Part shown: positions 12,174 through 21,363 of the stretch, one piece after another
Layout: each line of letters begins with the position of its first letter
How positions within the stretch are numbered: the first letter of the stretch is position 1
Source: Ignavibacteria bacterium
GTDB taxonomy: Bacteria > Bacteroidota > Ignavibacteria > Tepidaquicellales > Tepidaquicellaceae
Assembly: GCA_016716125.1 (NCBI GenBank)
Contig: JADJWZ010000014.1
Location: 1 to 64,000 of the forward strand
Direction of reading: 5' to 3'
DNA: 64,000 bases
Notes under the pieces: generated by a model
Databases searched by the model: none
The model's input: the letters and a program-made list of their open reading frames with translations, nothing else
What the model was told of the DNA's origin: nothing
Position numbers and translations under genes: made by a program

Positions 12174-13533
12174 TTACCTCAAAAGGATCATTTTCTTAGT
12201 ATCAATAATTTTTTCATCTATAAATAAGCTGTAAAAATAAACACCGCTGCTCAAAGAACCTGCATCAAAAAGATACTGATACTCTCCAGGATTTAGTTTT
12301 TTATTTACCAATATTGAAATTTCTTTACCTACAGTATTGTAAACTTTAATTTTTATTGTTTTTGAATTTTTTATACTAAAGCTAATAGTTGTTGCCGGGT
12401 TAAATGGATTTGGATAATTTTGGGATAACTTGAAATCTGAAGGAACTTCTGAGCTGATTTGATTAATATTTACCAATGGATAAAATATACTGTCACCTCC
12501 TACAATTGTATGAATACCAGGTCCGGTACTGTAAGCCCATCCTTTAAAACTATTATAAAAATAAATATAACTATATATGGCTATATGGATACTTGTATCA
12601 GGAACCTGATAAAGCCAGTTATTTCCTCCATTAGTAGTTCGATAAATCATTCCTCTGCTTCCAATGCCCGGATAAAATACGTCACCGCCAACTCCCCAGA
12701 TAGTATCATTATTCACATTGGAAAACTCACTTATCTGGGATACTACTATATTTCCGCCGGTTGGAAGTTGTTGGGTAATCCATGTAATTCCTCCGTCTGT
12801 AGTTTTCTTAACTCCAGAATAAGCTTTCCACCCTGTCAAGCTGTCAATAAAACACACATCTCTAAAACCATCATTTTCAACAGTAACCCAGTTTAATCCG
12901 CCGTTTGTCGTTCTTTGAGTTGCAGGACTGCCGCCATTATATCCAATAAAACCTATTCTTGAATTATACATATAAATTTTTTCAGGATCGCTTTGGCTTA
13001 AAAGTTGTGTCCATGTTGTACCACCGTTTGTAGTGCGGTACACACCACCTCCAGATGTCGAATTCATAACGAATAAAATGGTATCCTCATTTAATACACT
13101 CATATCAGAAACATAAGTGTCAAAAGGAGCATTGATATAAAACCAGTTTAAACCTGCATTAGTGGTTTTCAAAATATTGAGAAAAGAATTATTCACAACT
13201 TTATATCCGCCAATAAAACCTGTACTTTCATTTATAAACTGTATTTTTTTTAAAAAAAAAAGCTGTCAGTATGGTTTATAAACCAATTGTCTCCTCCATT
13301 CGTTGTTTTAAGTACATAACTTAGTATCCGGAAGATACTGTAGTAGTTGCATAACCATTTAGAGAATCAGTAAAAGTAATATCGGTAATACTTCTCCCAT
13401 TCAGATTCGGCATATACTGCTGCGTCCACCCTCCCGGCGGATTATGTGCGAAGTTAAATGCGAGGATGAATGTCAGTATGCTGATGTAGAAAAGAAGTGA
13501 AGATATCTTATTTATAAACTTATTTTTTTCCAT
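12174..13533 (-). pseudogene. Secreted YCF48/BNR-type beta-propeller protein with T9SS sorting domain (two frameshifts)
   Basis: ATG 13533 opens a signal peptide (LLFYISILTFILAFNFA), followed by GGWTQQYMP and repeated propeller blades with the pattern YRTTNGGTTWTQL / KTTDGGITWITQ, the Asp-box-like YCF48 repeat (at least six blades). The C-terminus is a T9SS type A domain (NYPNPFNPATTISFSI, then SGVYFYSL, ending MILLR). If repaired the protein is about 450 residues. The frame changes near 13325 and again at 13250-13262, where an eight-T run abuts a run of A, a classic homopolymer error site. Such proteins are exported across the outer membrane by T9SS; their ligands are generally unknown. It lies just upstream of the large T9SS gene on the same strand, about 90 bases away. 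Confidence 0.8.
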
Positions 13534-13759
13534 ATCTGTATGAGTTTTTATTTCAATTTAAGGAAGATGAATTTTAAAATCAATTTTTATCCTGAACTGA
13601 AACTCATTTCCGGGCGCATTACAATACTAAAAGTATTTATATTTCTGTGCAAGGACTTATGTCATGTTTTTGATATAATTTCTATTATATAAATACGGGG
13701 AAGCAGAACAGCTTTAGAAGAACAACTATTTCGTTCTTTTGTTTTAAAGGTTTAAGGGA

Positions 13760-14371
13760 TTGTTCCCTTCGCACAGTTTTTCTGTTCAGCGGGGTGGCAT
13801 TAATAATCAGGATTTCAATTTTTTTCATCAAATTCACAATGTCGCTAATCCATTAAGCAGCGTTGAAAATTCTGCAAGTAATCTTACCCTTCCGTCCGGC
13901 TACGTGTTCCGCTCCGCGTTTAATCTTTCCAGCTCCACGAGCAACCTTGCTCGCTCGCCGGGCAGCTTGACTCGCTCCACGAGCAACTTGACCCGCTCGC
14001 CGGGTAACTTGACCCGCGCAACGGGCAACCTGACCCTTTCGGCGGGCAACGTGTCCCATTCCACGGGTAACGTGTACCGTTCCACGGGTAACATGTACCG
14101 CTCCACGGGAGACGTGTACCATTCCGCGGGAGATGTGTACCGTCGAGCGGAAGACGTGTACCGTTCGACGGGAGACTTGTACCGTTCAGCGGAAGACGTG
14201 TACCGTCGAGCGGAAGACGTGTACTGTCGAGCGGAAGACGTGTACCGTCGAGCGGTAGACGTGTACCGTCGAGCGGAAGACGTGTACCGTTCAGCGGACA
14301 ACTTGACCCGCTTAACGAAAAACCTGAATTCCACGTTAAAAAGCTTATCTTATGCAGAAATCTTAATTTAA
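13760..14371 (+). CDS. Possible heptad-repeat protein (coding status uncertain)
   Basis: An uninterrupted 203-codon frame begins at TTG 13760; there is no ATG until the repeats. About 23 tandem heptads follow the pattern (L/V)-(T/Y)-R-(S/R)-(T/P/A)-(G/E)-(N/D), for example NLTRSPG early and DVYRRAE late, with drift from one to the other along the array. Plus-frame codons vary mostly at third positions (CGT/CGC, GGT/GGC/GGA, TCC/TCG/TCA), which modestly supports this frame. The minus strand is also open (145 codons from GTG 14334, pattern VERYTSP), so strand cannot be settled. Line 14161-14220 is 36/60 G+C, far above the surroundings. No signal peptide or known domain is seen. It could be a fibrous or solenoid protein, or a non-coding minisatellite. 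Confidence 0.4.
   Translation: MFPSHSFSVQRGGINNQDFNFFHQIHNVANPLSSVENSASNLTLPSGYVFRSAFNLSSSTSNLARSPGSLTRSTSNLTRSPGNLTRATGNLTLSAGNVSHSTGNVYRSTGNMYRSTGDVYHSAGDVYRRAEDVYRSTGDLYRSAEDVYRRAEDVYCRAEDVYRRAVDVYRRAEDVYRSADNLTRLTKNLNSTLKSLSYAEILI
13863..14340. repeat. GC-rich 21-bp tandem repeat array, about 23 units
   Basis: Units of 21 bp run without spacers. A typical late unit is GTGTACCGTC followed by GAGCGGAAGAC. Early units (13924-14040) read TTGACCCGCTCG then CCGGGTAAC. Adjacent units are most alike, the most uniform being at 14140-14290, as expected for expansion by slippage or unequal crossing-over. There is no spacer/repeat alternation, so it is not CRISPR. The array stands out from the AT-rich background by its G+C content. 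Confidence 0.9.
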
Positions 14372-14385
14372 AACCGGTTTATACA

Positions 14386-14420
14386 AATAAAAAAGGCTGA
14401 TATCTTTATCAGCCTCTTTC
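14386..14420 (-). terminator. Rho-independent terminator, probably bidirectional
   Basis: AGGCTGATA (14394-14402) pairs perfectly with TATCAGCCT (14407-14415) around TCTT. An A-rich run on the left gives a T tract for the minus-strand metalloprotease gene ending at 14447. The pyrimidine-rich right side could also stop plus-strand transcription of the heptad array. Confidence 0.85.
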
Positions 14421-14446
14421 TTTATATAATGTATATTACTCGGATT

Positions 14447-16724
14447 TTACTTCACCAGCATCATTCTCTTTGTCATGGAATAATTACCGGCAGTCAGTCT
14501 GTAAAAATATACACCGCTCGATAACCCTCTTCCGTCAAATGAAAAACTATATGACCCCGCGGTAAAATTATCTCTGACAAGTGTCGCGATTTCCTTACCT
14601 GAAATGTCCATTAGCTTTAATGTCACATTGCTGTTCTCGGGAATGTCAAAATTAATTTTTGTCGATGGGTTAAACGGATTCGGGAAATTCTGTGATAATA
14701 AATATTCCTCTGGTATTCCCGTGTTATTATTTGAAACGGATACCTGATTTGAAATTGCAAAATTTACATTCGAAATATCATAAAATATATTACCAACCGC
14801 CTCAACCTTTATTCTTGCATTGGAAATATTTATGCTTGGTAGATTTACTGATTCGCTTCCGTCATTAGATGTATTAGCGGCTAATGTCGTTGGAAATGTA
14901 AGTCCGCCGTCTGTAGATAATTTTATATTAACGTTTGTAACGTTTACCGGCGCTGCATTTGTATTTGCAACATCCCATGTTACAGTCTGAGGATTATTTG
15001 AATTCCATGTAACATTTGTATTCGGCTGAGTCACAAGGAAAGGACCTGCTCCGGCTGTAACTTCATAACTTACATATTCATAGTTAACACCGCCTGCGGA
15101 AATGCTGTTGTCCCTTACTGTCAGTCTGAAACTCAGCGACCTTGAATATGACGGTAATCTTTCACCTGTAGCAAATGTATTATTAATCAGATTACTGATC
15201 CTCGGAATATATCTCGTCGCTGATGTATCGGGATTGAAAGATCTTATTATCGGAGCGTTGCCTGTCGGATTGCCTAACGTTCCTGCAGGTCCGAGATCGT
15301 ATTGCTCCCAGCAGTATGTTAATGAATTCTGATTTTCTGCATCTGTCGCGCTGCCGGTAATTGCTATCGGAGTATTAATAGGAATTGTCAGTCCGCCTGT
15401 GGGAACAGTAACTACCGGTGGCGTATTGCCTGTTGCTGTTATTTGCGCACAGGTATTTCCGCCGCTGTTTTGAGTGTATGAAACCATTTCAAGAAAACTG
15501 ATTGTATGAAAATATGCATCACTGTTATTCTGAAGATTATCCGATCCGCAGATACCTGCATATGCCATGATAGTACTTCCGCTGCCGGGTTCGTATGCCG
15601 TATTTCCGTTTCTGTTACCGCCGCCGCATGCGCTTGACTGACTGTTAAATGTATGATTGCCGCCGTACTGATGTCCAAGTTCATGCGCTACATAATCTAT
15701 ATAAAAAGGATCGCCATTCGGTGACGGAAGTCCGGTAACACCCCGCGCCTTCTGACCTGAAATACACACAACTCTTAATCCCGCTACACCGCCGCCGCCT
15801 GTACTGAACACATGACCTACATCGTAATTTGCATCACCTATTATATTGTCAAGCGTTGACTGATTCTGTCCGAGCATTGATCCGCCGTTGTTGTTTGAAT
15901 ATGGATCCGTACTCGAATTTGTATAAACTATCAGATCATTATTTGCTACAAGTACAGTCCTTACGGCAAATTCTTTTTCATAAACTCCTGTGATCCGGTT
16001 TACCGCAGTGACAATTGCAGCAAGTCCGAGAGGAACCGTCCCTCCGTGAAATGTTGTATATTCGCCTGTAGCGCCAACTGCTAACCTGTACGTTCTTAAT
16101 TCAGGACCGCTGACAAATCCGCCTCTCATCAGATCTTTTGACCTTATTATACTTTCAGGATCATCATCGGTCATACAGTCGTATGACTTATTTGAGACAT
16201 AATCTTTTCTGAAATAACTTATATAAATATTTTTTTCATTAGTACTGTAAGGATCAATAAAATAATCTCCTCTTGCCGTCAGTATCATTGCATGAAATCC
16301 GTGATATGTGATGTCAAGTTTTCCGTTTGCATAAGGATCGTCAACTCCTTTTGCATTAAAAGTTTTTATCTCCGGAAATTTTATGGCAAGACCCGGTTCC
16401 ATCATAGAATATTCCGTGATCTCAAACTTTGACATGCTTCCGTCCGGCATTGGCAGCTCTATTATTAAAGGATCGTTTTTCGCCCTGTCGGAAAATTCAA
16501 ACGGCGCTGTGCGAAGCAGCTCGCTGAGTTCTGTGAAATTTGTTAAAACGGTTCTGTATTTCTGAGGGTATAATTCTTCTCTCGCCCATGAGATCAATTT
16601 CGCTTTCATTAATGTCGGTCCAGACGGGAGAATTGGATTTTGCATAAAGGTTTGTTTCGCTGTTCACGGAAAATCCGGTAATAAGAAACAAAACTGCTGC
16701 AGTTAGTATTATTAACTGTTTCAT
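14447..16724 (-). pseudogene. Secreted reprolysin-type zinc metalloprotease with T9SS sorting domain (one frameshift)
   Basis: ATG 16724 opens a signal peptide (QLIILTAAVLFLITGFSV). A prodomain-like segment follows, then the catalytic domain with HELGHQYGGNHTF near 15660, which fits the metzincin HExxHxxGxxH signature, and a Met-turn candidate STIMAYAGICG near 15560. Downstream are beta-sandwich regions (TVTWDVANTNAAPVNVTNV) and a T9SS type A domain (NFPNPFNPSTKINF, SGVYFYRLTAG, ending MMLVK). This is the usual architecture of exported M12B-like peptidases in Bacteroidota, about 755 residues. A single base, apparently an extra C in CCC near 16566, splits the signal/propeptide from the rest; joined as RIIP-QKYRTVL the sequence reads through. 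I think the gene is intact in the organism. Confidence 0.85.
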
Positions 16725-16804
16725 GTTATTTTATTGATGTTTTCTTAAAAAAAATAATTTGGTTAATATAATGGTTTAGATTTTTAAATAAATTATAATA
16801 CGGC

Positions 16805-17440
16805 TTATTTAATTCCCGTAAGGCTTTTTATATCTTTTAGAAATTTTTTGTGAGAATTGTAATGAATTGTATTCAGACCGTGAGTTTTTGCGGAAAGTAT
16901 ATTGGCTTTGAGATCATCAATGAATAAAGTCTCCTCAGGCAGTAGATTATACTTATTTAATAAATACATATAAATTTTTTTATCCGGCTTTACCGATTTT
17001 ACTTTATATGACAATACTCTTTTCTTAATGTGTTTTACATACGGGAAATTATTGTCAATGTAATTGATATGCGATGCATCTACATTGGAAAGCATAAAAA
17101 GTCTGTAACCGGAATTAAGCAGTTTGTTCTCAAGAAAATTTTTCATTTGAGCATTTTCCCAGAAGATGTCGCAGTACAGATAATAGAAATCCGAATACCC
17201 TGTCCTCAGATTAAATTTTTTCTTAAGAATTTTGAACGCATCTTTAATAGTTATTTTAGCGCTGCCGATCTTAATATCAAATTTTTCATCCGTGAAATAC
17301 TTTTTAAGTTTCCTGGCGTTGGCTTTTTTTTCCAGTAGAGACAGTCCGTCATAAAAATAACAGTAATCAAAATAAACCAGTGTATTCCCCAGATCAAAGA
17401 CTATGTTCTTTATTTTATTTTCAGTATTAGAAGTTTTCAA
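16805..17440 (-). CDS. HAD-superfamily hydrolase
   Basis: A 211-residue cytoplasmic protein. Motif I is IKNIVFDLGNTLVYFD at residues 11-26, with the nucleophile Asp and the second acid replaced by Asn, as in some YihX/epoxide-hydrolase-like HADs. Motif II is FMLSNVDASH near residue 115. The Lys of motif III lies in SVKPDKKIYMYLL, and motif IV is ETLFIDDLKANI near residue 175. The Asn in DxGNT is common in this subfamily and does not by itself abolish phosphatase activity. Ten bases separate it from gpmA, so the two are probably one transcript. Substrate unknown. Confidence 0.8.
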   Translation of the reverse strand: MKTSNTENKIKNIVFDLGNTLVYFDYCYFYDGLSLLEKKANARKLKKYFTDEKFDIKIGSAKITIKDAFKILKKKFNLRTGYSDFYYLYCDIFWENAQMKNFLENKLLNSGYRLFMLSNVDASHINYIDNNFPYVKHIKKRVLSYKVKSVKPDKKIYMYLLNKYNLLPEETLFIDDLKANILSAKTHGLNTIHYNSHKKFLKDIKSLTGIK

Positions 17441-17449
17441 TGCAGACCG

Positions 17450-18055
17450 TTAAATATATTTCGTTTCAATTACTTTTAATGAATCGTCAAATATATATTC
17501 TTTTGGCGAACCGGTAGGAATTTCCGTCTTAAGTATCTCCTCTTTGCTCAAACCTTCGAGATACATTATCAAAGCTCTCAGACTGTTTCCGTGCGCGGAA
17601 ATTATAATGTCCTTTCCGTTTTTTAATTCCGGTTCGATTTTTGAATGATAGTAAGGAAGTACGCGGTCAGCGGTATCTTTAAGACTTTCACCGTTTGGCG
17701 GCGGAATGTCATAACTCCTTCTCCAGATTTTTACCTGCTCATCTCCGAATTTTTTTCTGCATTCATCTTTATTCAGTCCCTGCAGATCTCCGTACATTCT
17801 CTCATTCAGCGCCTGATCTTTTTCTACAGGTATATCTTCCATACCGGTGTTTCTTAAAATAATGTCTAATGTCCTCTGAGCTCTGATCAGATCCGAAGTG
17901 AACGCTTTGTCAAATTTATAATCCTTTAATTTTTCCGCAGCCTGCATCGCTTCCTCTACTCCTTTTGGTGAAAGATCTATATCGATCCAGCCCGTAAACT
18001 TGTTTTCCAGATTCCACTGCGACTGACCGTGTCTTACAATTACTAACTTCGGCAT
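17450..18055 (-). CDS. gpmA: 2,3-bisphosphoglycerate-dependent phosphoglycerate mutase
   Basis: The product interconverts 3- and 2-phosphoglycerate in glycolysis through a phosphohistidine. The N-terminal motif VRHGQSQWN places the catalytic His at residue 9. Typical dPGM blocks follow: NKFTGWIDIDLSPKG, TSDLIRAQRTL, LNERMYGDLQGLNK, DIPPPNGESLKDTADRV, and the second His in SAHGNSLRALI near residue 155. At 201 residues it is the short form without the C-terminal extension of the enterobacterial enzyme. It lies directly upstream of the HAD gene on the same strand. Confidence 0.93.
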   Translation of the reverse strand: MPKLVIVRHGQSQWNLENKFTGWIDIDLSPKGVEEAMQAAEKLKDYKFDKAFTSDLIRAQRTLDIILRNTGMEDIPVEKDQALNERMYGDLQGLNKDECRKKFGDEQVKIWRRSYDIPPPNGESLKDTADRVLPYYHSKIEPELKNGKDIIISAHGNSLRALIMYLEGLSKEEILKTEIPTGSPKEYIFDDSLKVIETKYI

Positions 18056-18160
18056 TGAATTTATTTTTTATAATTTAAAATCTTTTCAAATTAGTTTAAA
18101 TAATTTATTCAAACAATTTAAAATTAAATTGATAATGCTTCGAAAAGTAAGTCTGGATTT

Positions 18161-18721
18161 TTAGCTGTTACCGGAAGGTATCCATTTTATCGAACAGCCA
18201 ATTGAAGGGATCTGCTGAAAATCTATTTCACTGTCTGACAGTAAAAGTTCTATTGCTTTTTCAAGATCCTTAGAAGTAATTTTTGTTTCATCTTTCCAGT
18301 TGTCATCGATCCGTCCTCTGTATTTCAAAATTCTCTTTGCATCATATACATAAATATCGGGCGTGCATACAGCGTCATATTCGCGGGCTGTTATCTGCGT
18401 ATCGTCACACAGATAAGGAAAATTCATTTTATAATCTGCATAAAATGTGATCATATTTTCAAATGAATCATCCGGATAAGTCACAGAGTCGTTTGAATTA
18501 ATTCCGACTAACTGTACGCCTGCTTTTCCAAACTTATTCTGAATCGCAGTTAATCTGTCCATAACTGCTTTTACATACGGACAATGATTGCACATAAAAA
18601 TGATCACAAGAATTTTCTTGTCATCAAAATTATTCTGAGAATAAATTTCACCATCAGTACCTTTAAGTGAAAAAGGAATCAGATGTGATCCGAGATTATT
18701 TAAATTATTAGGTACTGCCAA
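18161..18721 (-). CDS. Thioredoxin-like/AhpC-TSA family redox protein
   Basis: A 186-residue thioredoxin-fold protein with the motif MCNHCPYVKAVMDRL near residues 43-57, so the CxxC-like pair is spelled CNHC. The fold continues with VQLVGINSNDSVTYPDD, a cis-Pro loop in AVCTPDIYVYDAK, and a closing helix SKDLEKAIELLL. This matches the group annotated as redoxin or thioredoxin family protein with CPYVKA, found in Bacteroidota and cyanobacteria. It is presumably a cytoplasmic thiol reductase or peroxiredoxin-like protein, since there is no signal peptide. A further Cys near the C-terminus (PSIGCSIKW) could be a resolving residue. It lies 15 bases downstream of an acidic hypothetical gene. Confidence 0.8.
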   Translation of the reverse strand: MAVPNNLNNLGSHLIPFSLKGTDGEIYSQNNFDDKKILVIIFMCNHCPYVKAVMDRLTAIQNKFGKAGVQLVGINSNDSVTYPDDSFENMITFYADYKMNFPYLCDDTQITAREYDAVCTPDIYVYDAKRILKYRGRIDDNWKDETKITSKDLEKAIELLLSDSEIDFQQIPSIGCSIKWIPSGNS

Positions 18722-18736
18722 TTGGGATGTGTGATT

Positions 18737-19267
18737 TTATAAAAATTCTTCGTCATCGTTATCATCCATTTCCGGATGATAATCTTCATAAACGAAGGAT
18801 ATATGCTGACCTTTTTTATCTTCGACATACTCACGGAAAATTTCCTCCGTAATAAACCTGTATTTTTCCGCGTCGTCAGGATCGCCGTGAGAATGAACTA
18901 TAATGTTCTTTGAATCAAGCGCAACTATTAATTTTCTTAATTCTTTTTTTAAGTTTTCCGGATCAAGTTTTTTTAAGTCGGGAAATTTTGGTTTTCCGAT
19001 ATAATCATACACTTTCACCATTTTGGATTTCGAATGCTCTTTCTTGAACTCTTCGACTTTCTGTATGAATTCCTCGTCATCTTCTTCATCCAGCTCTCCG
19101 AGTGATTCGTTTTCAAGCATCTCATCAATATCTCTGTCAGAGATAAGTTCCGAATCCATTAAATCGTCATTCTCATCCTCTGAAATCTCCTTGGAAATTT
19201 CTTCAGCTTTTTTCTTTGGCTTTTTCAAATTCTTTGAATCTTTATTTTGGGATTTCTTACCTGTCAT
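18737..19267 (-). CDS. Acidic hypothetical protein
   Basis: Not recognised as a named family. The 176 residues fall into a lysine-rich start (KKSQNKDSKNLKKPKKKAEE), a strongly acidic low-complexity middle (EDENDDLMDSE, ELDEEDDEEF), and an apparently folded C-terminal part from about residue 80 to 170. That part reads VKVYDYIGKPKFPDLKKL, ALDSKNIIVHSHGDPDD and YRFITEEIFREYVEDKKGQ, and it ends with another acidic tail. The C-terminal half resembles small conserved domains in other Bacteroidota, but I cannot name it. No signal peptide or membrane segment. Charge pattern suggests binding to a basic partner or to ribosomal or nucleic-acid complexes; that is only inference. Adjacent thioredoxin-like gene 15 bases downstream. 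Confidence 0.7.
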   Translation of the reverse strand: MTGKKSQNKDSKNLKKPKKKAEEISKEISEDENDDLMDSELISDRDIDEMLENESLGELDEEDDEEFIQKVEEFKKEHSKSKMVKVYDYIGKPKFPDLKKLDPENLKKELRKLIVALDSKNIIVHSHGDPDDAEKYRFITEEIFREYVEDKKGQHISFVYEDYHPEMDDNDDEEFL

Positions 19268-19430
19268 AATTTCGATTTATGGAATATTGGTTTATCGAAT
19301 TTTTTGTTTAATCAAATTTATAATAATATTTCAATTTATCAATTATAAATTAATTATAAAATTGTAATTCAGTTTCAATAATTTTTATTTATATCAAGAT
19401 ACAAATTTTAATTCACTTGTAAAACATTTT

Positions 19431-20240
19431 TTATATAAATTTTTGCGCAATGAAATAAATAACTACAGCCGGAGTTACAAACAACAGACTGTCAAACCTG
19501 TCAAGGATTCCTCCGTGTCCGGGTATTATTAGCGAAGAATCTTTTACTCCGCAGTATCTTTTTATAAGTGATTCAAAAAGATCTCCGGTCTGTGAGAATA
19601 TTCCTGTTAATATTCCGATTACAACTGCGTCTGTTAAATTTATTTCGTCCGGAAAAATGAAATGCAGTATTAAGGAAACAATTATTGTAAAAACAAATCC
19701 TGCGACAGAACCTTCGATGGTTTTATTCGGACTGATTTCGCTCAGCTTTCGCTTTCCGAAAAACCTCCCTCCGAAATACGCAGCCGAATCGCATGTCCAG
19801 ATCAGGATAAACATAAATACAATTATCATTTGAAAGGACAGGCTTTGCAGAAAATTTATCATAATAAAAGGAAATGTGATATATACAATTCCGAATACTG
19901 ATATTGCGGGATTAAGCGGACTTCGCTTTTCCTTTCGGAAAATTTCCGCTGAACTAAACGTCAAAGCGCTTATCAGGATATAATAAAAAAAGAGATAAAA
20001 GGAGTTGGCGAATCCCGGAAATCCTGCCGGTAAAATTAATATTATATCTGCAGTTATAACTGTGAGTATCTTCATGGGAAATATTTCTTTTTTTTCAAAC
20101 ATCGAACAAAATTCCCACAGCGCAATGCTGTTCAGTATCAGTGTCAGTACAATAAGATAAATTCCGCCTTTGTAAGATGCGAAAATCAGTACCGGTATTC
20201 CGAAAATACCTGCGATCACTCTTTTTGAAAGATTACTCAT
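19431..20240 (-). CDS. cdsA: Phosphatidate cytidylyltransferase
   Basis: This integral membrane enzyme makes CDP-diacylglycerol from phosphatidate and CTP, the entry point to phospholipid synthesis. The 269-residue product has about eight hydrophobic segments. Near its C-terminus is the CDS signature region, SQTGDLFESLIKRYCGVKDS followed by IPGHGGILDRFDSL (residues about 205-245), which contains the conserved acidic residues. An earlier block, DSAAYFGGRFFGKRKLSEI then SPNKTIEG, is also diagnostic. The ATG overlaps the last 8 bases of the upstream CPBP protease gene, so the pair is translationally coupled. Confidence 0.94.
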   Translation of the reverse strand: MSNLSKRVIAGIFGIPVLIFASYKGGIYLIVLTLILNSIALWEFCSMFEKKEIFPMKILTVITADIILILPAGFPGFANSFYLFFYYILISALTFSSAEIFRKEKRSPLNPAISVFGIVYITFPFIMINFLQSLSFQMIIVFMFILIWTCDSAAYFGGRFFGKRKLSEISPNKTIEGSVAGFVFTIIVSLILHFIFPDEINLTDAVVIGILTGIFSQTGDLFESLIKRYCGVKDSSLIIPGHGGILDRFDSLLFVTPAVVIYFIAQKFI

Positions 20241-21201
20241 TATGTGTTATGCCTGATACTAAAATATTATTTCCGGCTGCAGAGTGTTTCTTAATGATCC
20301 TGCAGATAAAAATGAATGCCGCTAGAGACAGCGCGCCAAGCAGCAGGAACTGCAGCTTCTCTTCAATACTAAAACTTTTCTCCGAACCCATTGACGAAAA
20401 TGTCTCAACACCATAAATGTAAACTGCAGTAGCGGAAATGAAATTATTCAGAAAGTGACAAACGACAGCGGTCAGTATGCTTCCGCTGTGATATACGATA
20501 AAAGTCAGATACACTCCGAGTATTATCAGAGGTATCAGATTAAACGGATGAAAGTGAAACAGCGCAAACAATAACCCTGAATAGAAAATCGCTTTGGATG
20601 CGGACAGAAATTTTTCAAAGTTTTTAAGAACAAGTCCTCTGAATAAAAACTCCTCGCAGATGGCAGGCGTTACGGCAATGACAAGCACAACCATCAGAAA
20701 TTCAGGGATCGATCCGGCTGATACAAGCTTGGCGGTTGTTGATTCAAGAGTGTCAAACATTTCCTTCATACTGTTTAAAAATTCCTGCCCGAACGGAAGT
20801 GAAAATATGAGTTCATTCTGAAAATAAAGAAACACCTGCAAAAACGGCTGAATGAATATCAAACCTATAATAGAATAAATCATTAAGTTTCCTTTGGGAA
20901 GTTTTAATCTGAATGTTTCTTTCAGATTATTATCCTGAAGCATTACAAGAACTATTGCAGGAGCAAGTATAAACATAAACTGCGCAAAAGTAAGAACCAG
21001 TCTTGTCAGATTCAGATTCTCCCCTTTTATTTCCATATCTTCTCCGAGGATGAAATATGTGATCAGTCCACCTACTATCTGATACAGAAAAAACACGGCA
21101 GCGAGCGAGAGAAATATAAAATATAAAGGAGGCAGATTAGACAACGGTCCTTTTTTATTCAGTGTACCTGAGCTGTTGATTTCGGGAGAATTATTTTCCA
21201 A
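20233..21201 (-). CDS. CPBP/CAAX-type intramembrane metalloprotease
   Basis: A 322-residue polytopic membrane protein. The CPBP (Abi) motifs are EEFLFRGLVLKNFEKFL near residue 180, with the paired glutamates and Arg, and FALFHFHPFNLIPLIILGV near residue 210, with the metal-binding His; a final NNFISA-type segment follows. The family includes Rce1-like CAAX proteases and bacterial immunity proteins. In this setting it is more likely a general membrane protease or self-immunity factor, as no bacteriocin gene adjoins it. It overlaps cdsA by 8 bases. The upstream region (21202-21363) is shared divergently with the site-2 protease gene. Confidence 0.85.
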   Translation of the reverse strand: MENNSPEINSSGTLNKKGPLSNLPPLYFIFLSLAAVFFLYQIVGGLITYFILGEDMEIKGENLNLTRLVLTFAQFMFILAPAIVLVMLQDNNLKETFRLKLPKGNLMIYSIIGLIFIQPFLQVFLYFQNELIFSLPFGQEFLNSMKEMFDTLESTTAKLVSAGSIPEFLMVVLVIAVTPAICEEFLFRGLVLKNFEKFLSASKAIFYSGLLFALFHFHPFNLIPLIILGVYLTFIVYHSGSILTAVVCHFLNNFISATAVYIYGVETFSSMGSEKSFSIEEKLQFLLLGALSLAAFIFICRIIKKHSAAGNNILVSGITHNE

Positions 21202-21269
21202 ATAAATATTAAGTCTGCGAAATATTGTAATTTGATTTTTGCAATATCATAAAATCATTGAATTAATTA

Positions 21270-21331
21270 AAGAGTAAAGATAGATCAAAGACATAATAAA
21301 GATAAATTAAAGACAGATTAAAGATAGATTG
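21270..21331. repeat. Short imperfect tandem repeat in a divergent promoter region
   Basis: Five to six purine-rich units of 11-12 bp (AAAGATAGATC, AAAGACATAATA, AAGATAAATTA, AAGACAGATTA, AAGATAGATTG) lie between the divergent CPBP and site-2 protease genes. Unit spacing is close to one helical turn, so the repeats would present on one DNA face. Confidence 0.7.
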
Positions 21332-21363
21332 AATTTGTAGTGCATTAAAATTATTTTGTAACA

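Noticed and set aside
13853..14334. Minus-strand frames over the 21-bp repeats as separate genes
   Set aside because: Any 21-bp repeat without stops is open in several frames. One starts at GTG and the other has no homologous features; I list only the plus frame, with low confidence.
13863..14340. Array of 21-bp repeats as a CRISPR
   Set aside because: Units are contiguous without spacers and drift gradually; no cas genes nearby.
20233..21201. CPBP protease as a bacteriocin immunity gene
   Set aside because: No bacteriocin or peptide precursor nearby; the overlap with cdsA fits a general membrane role.
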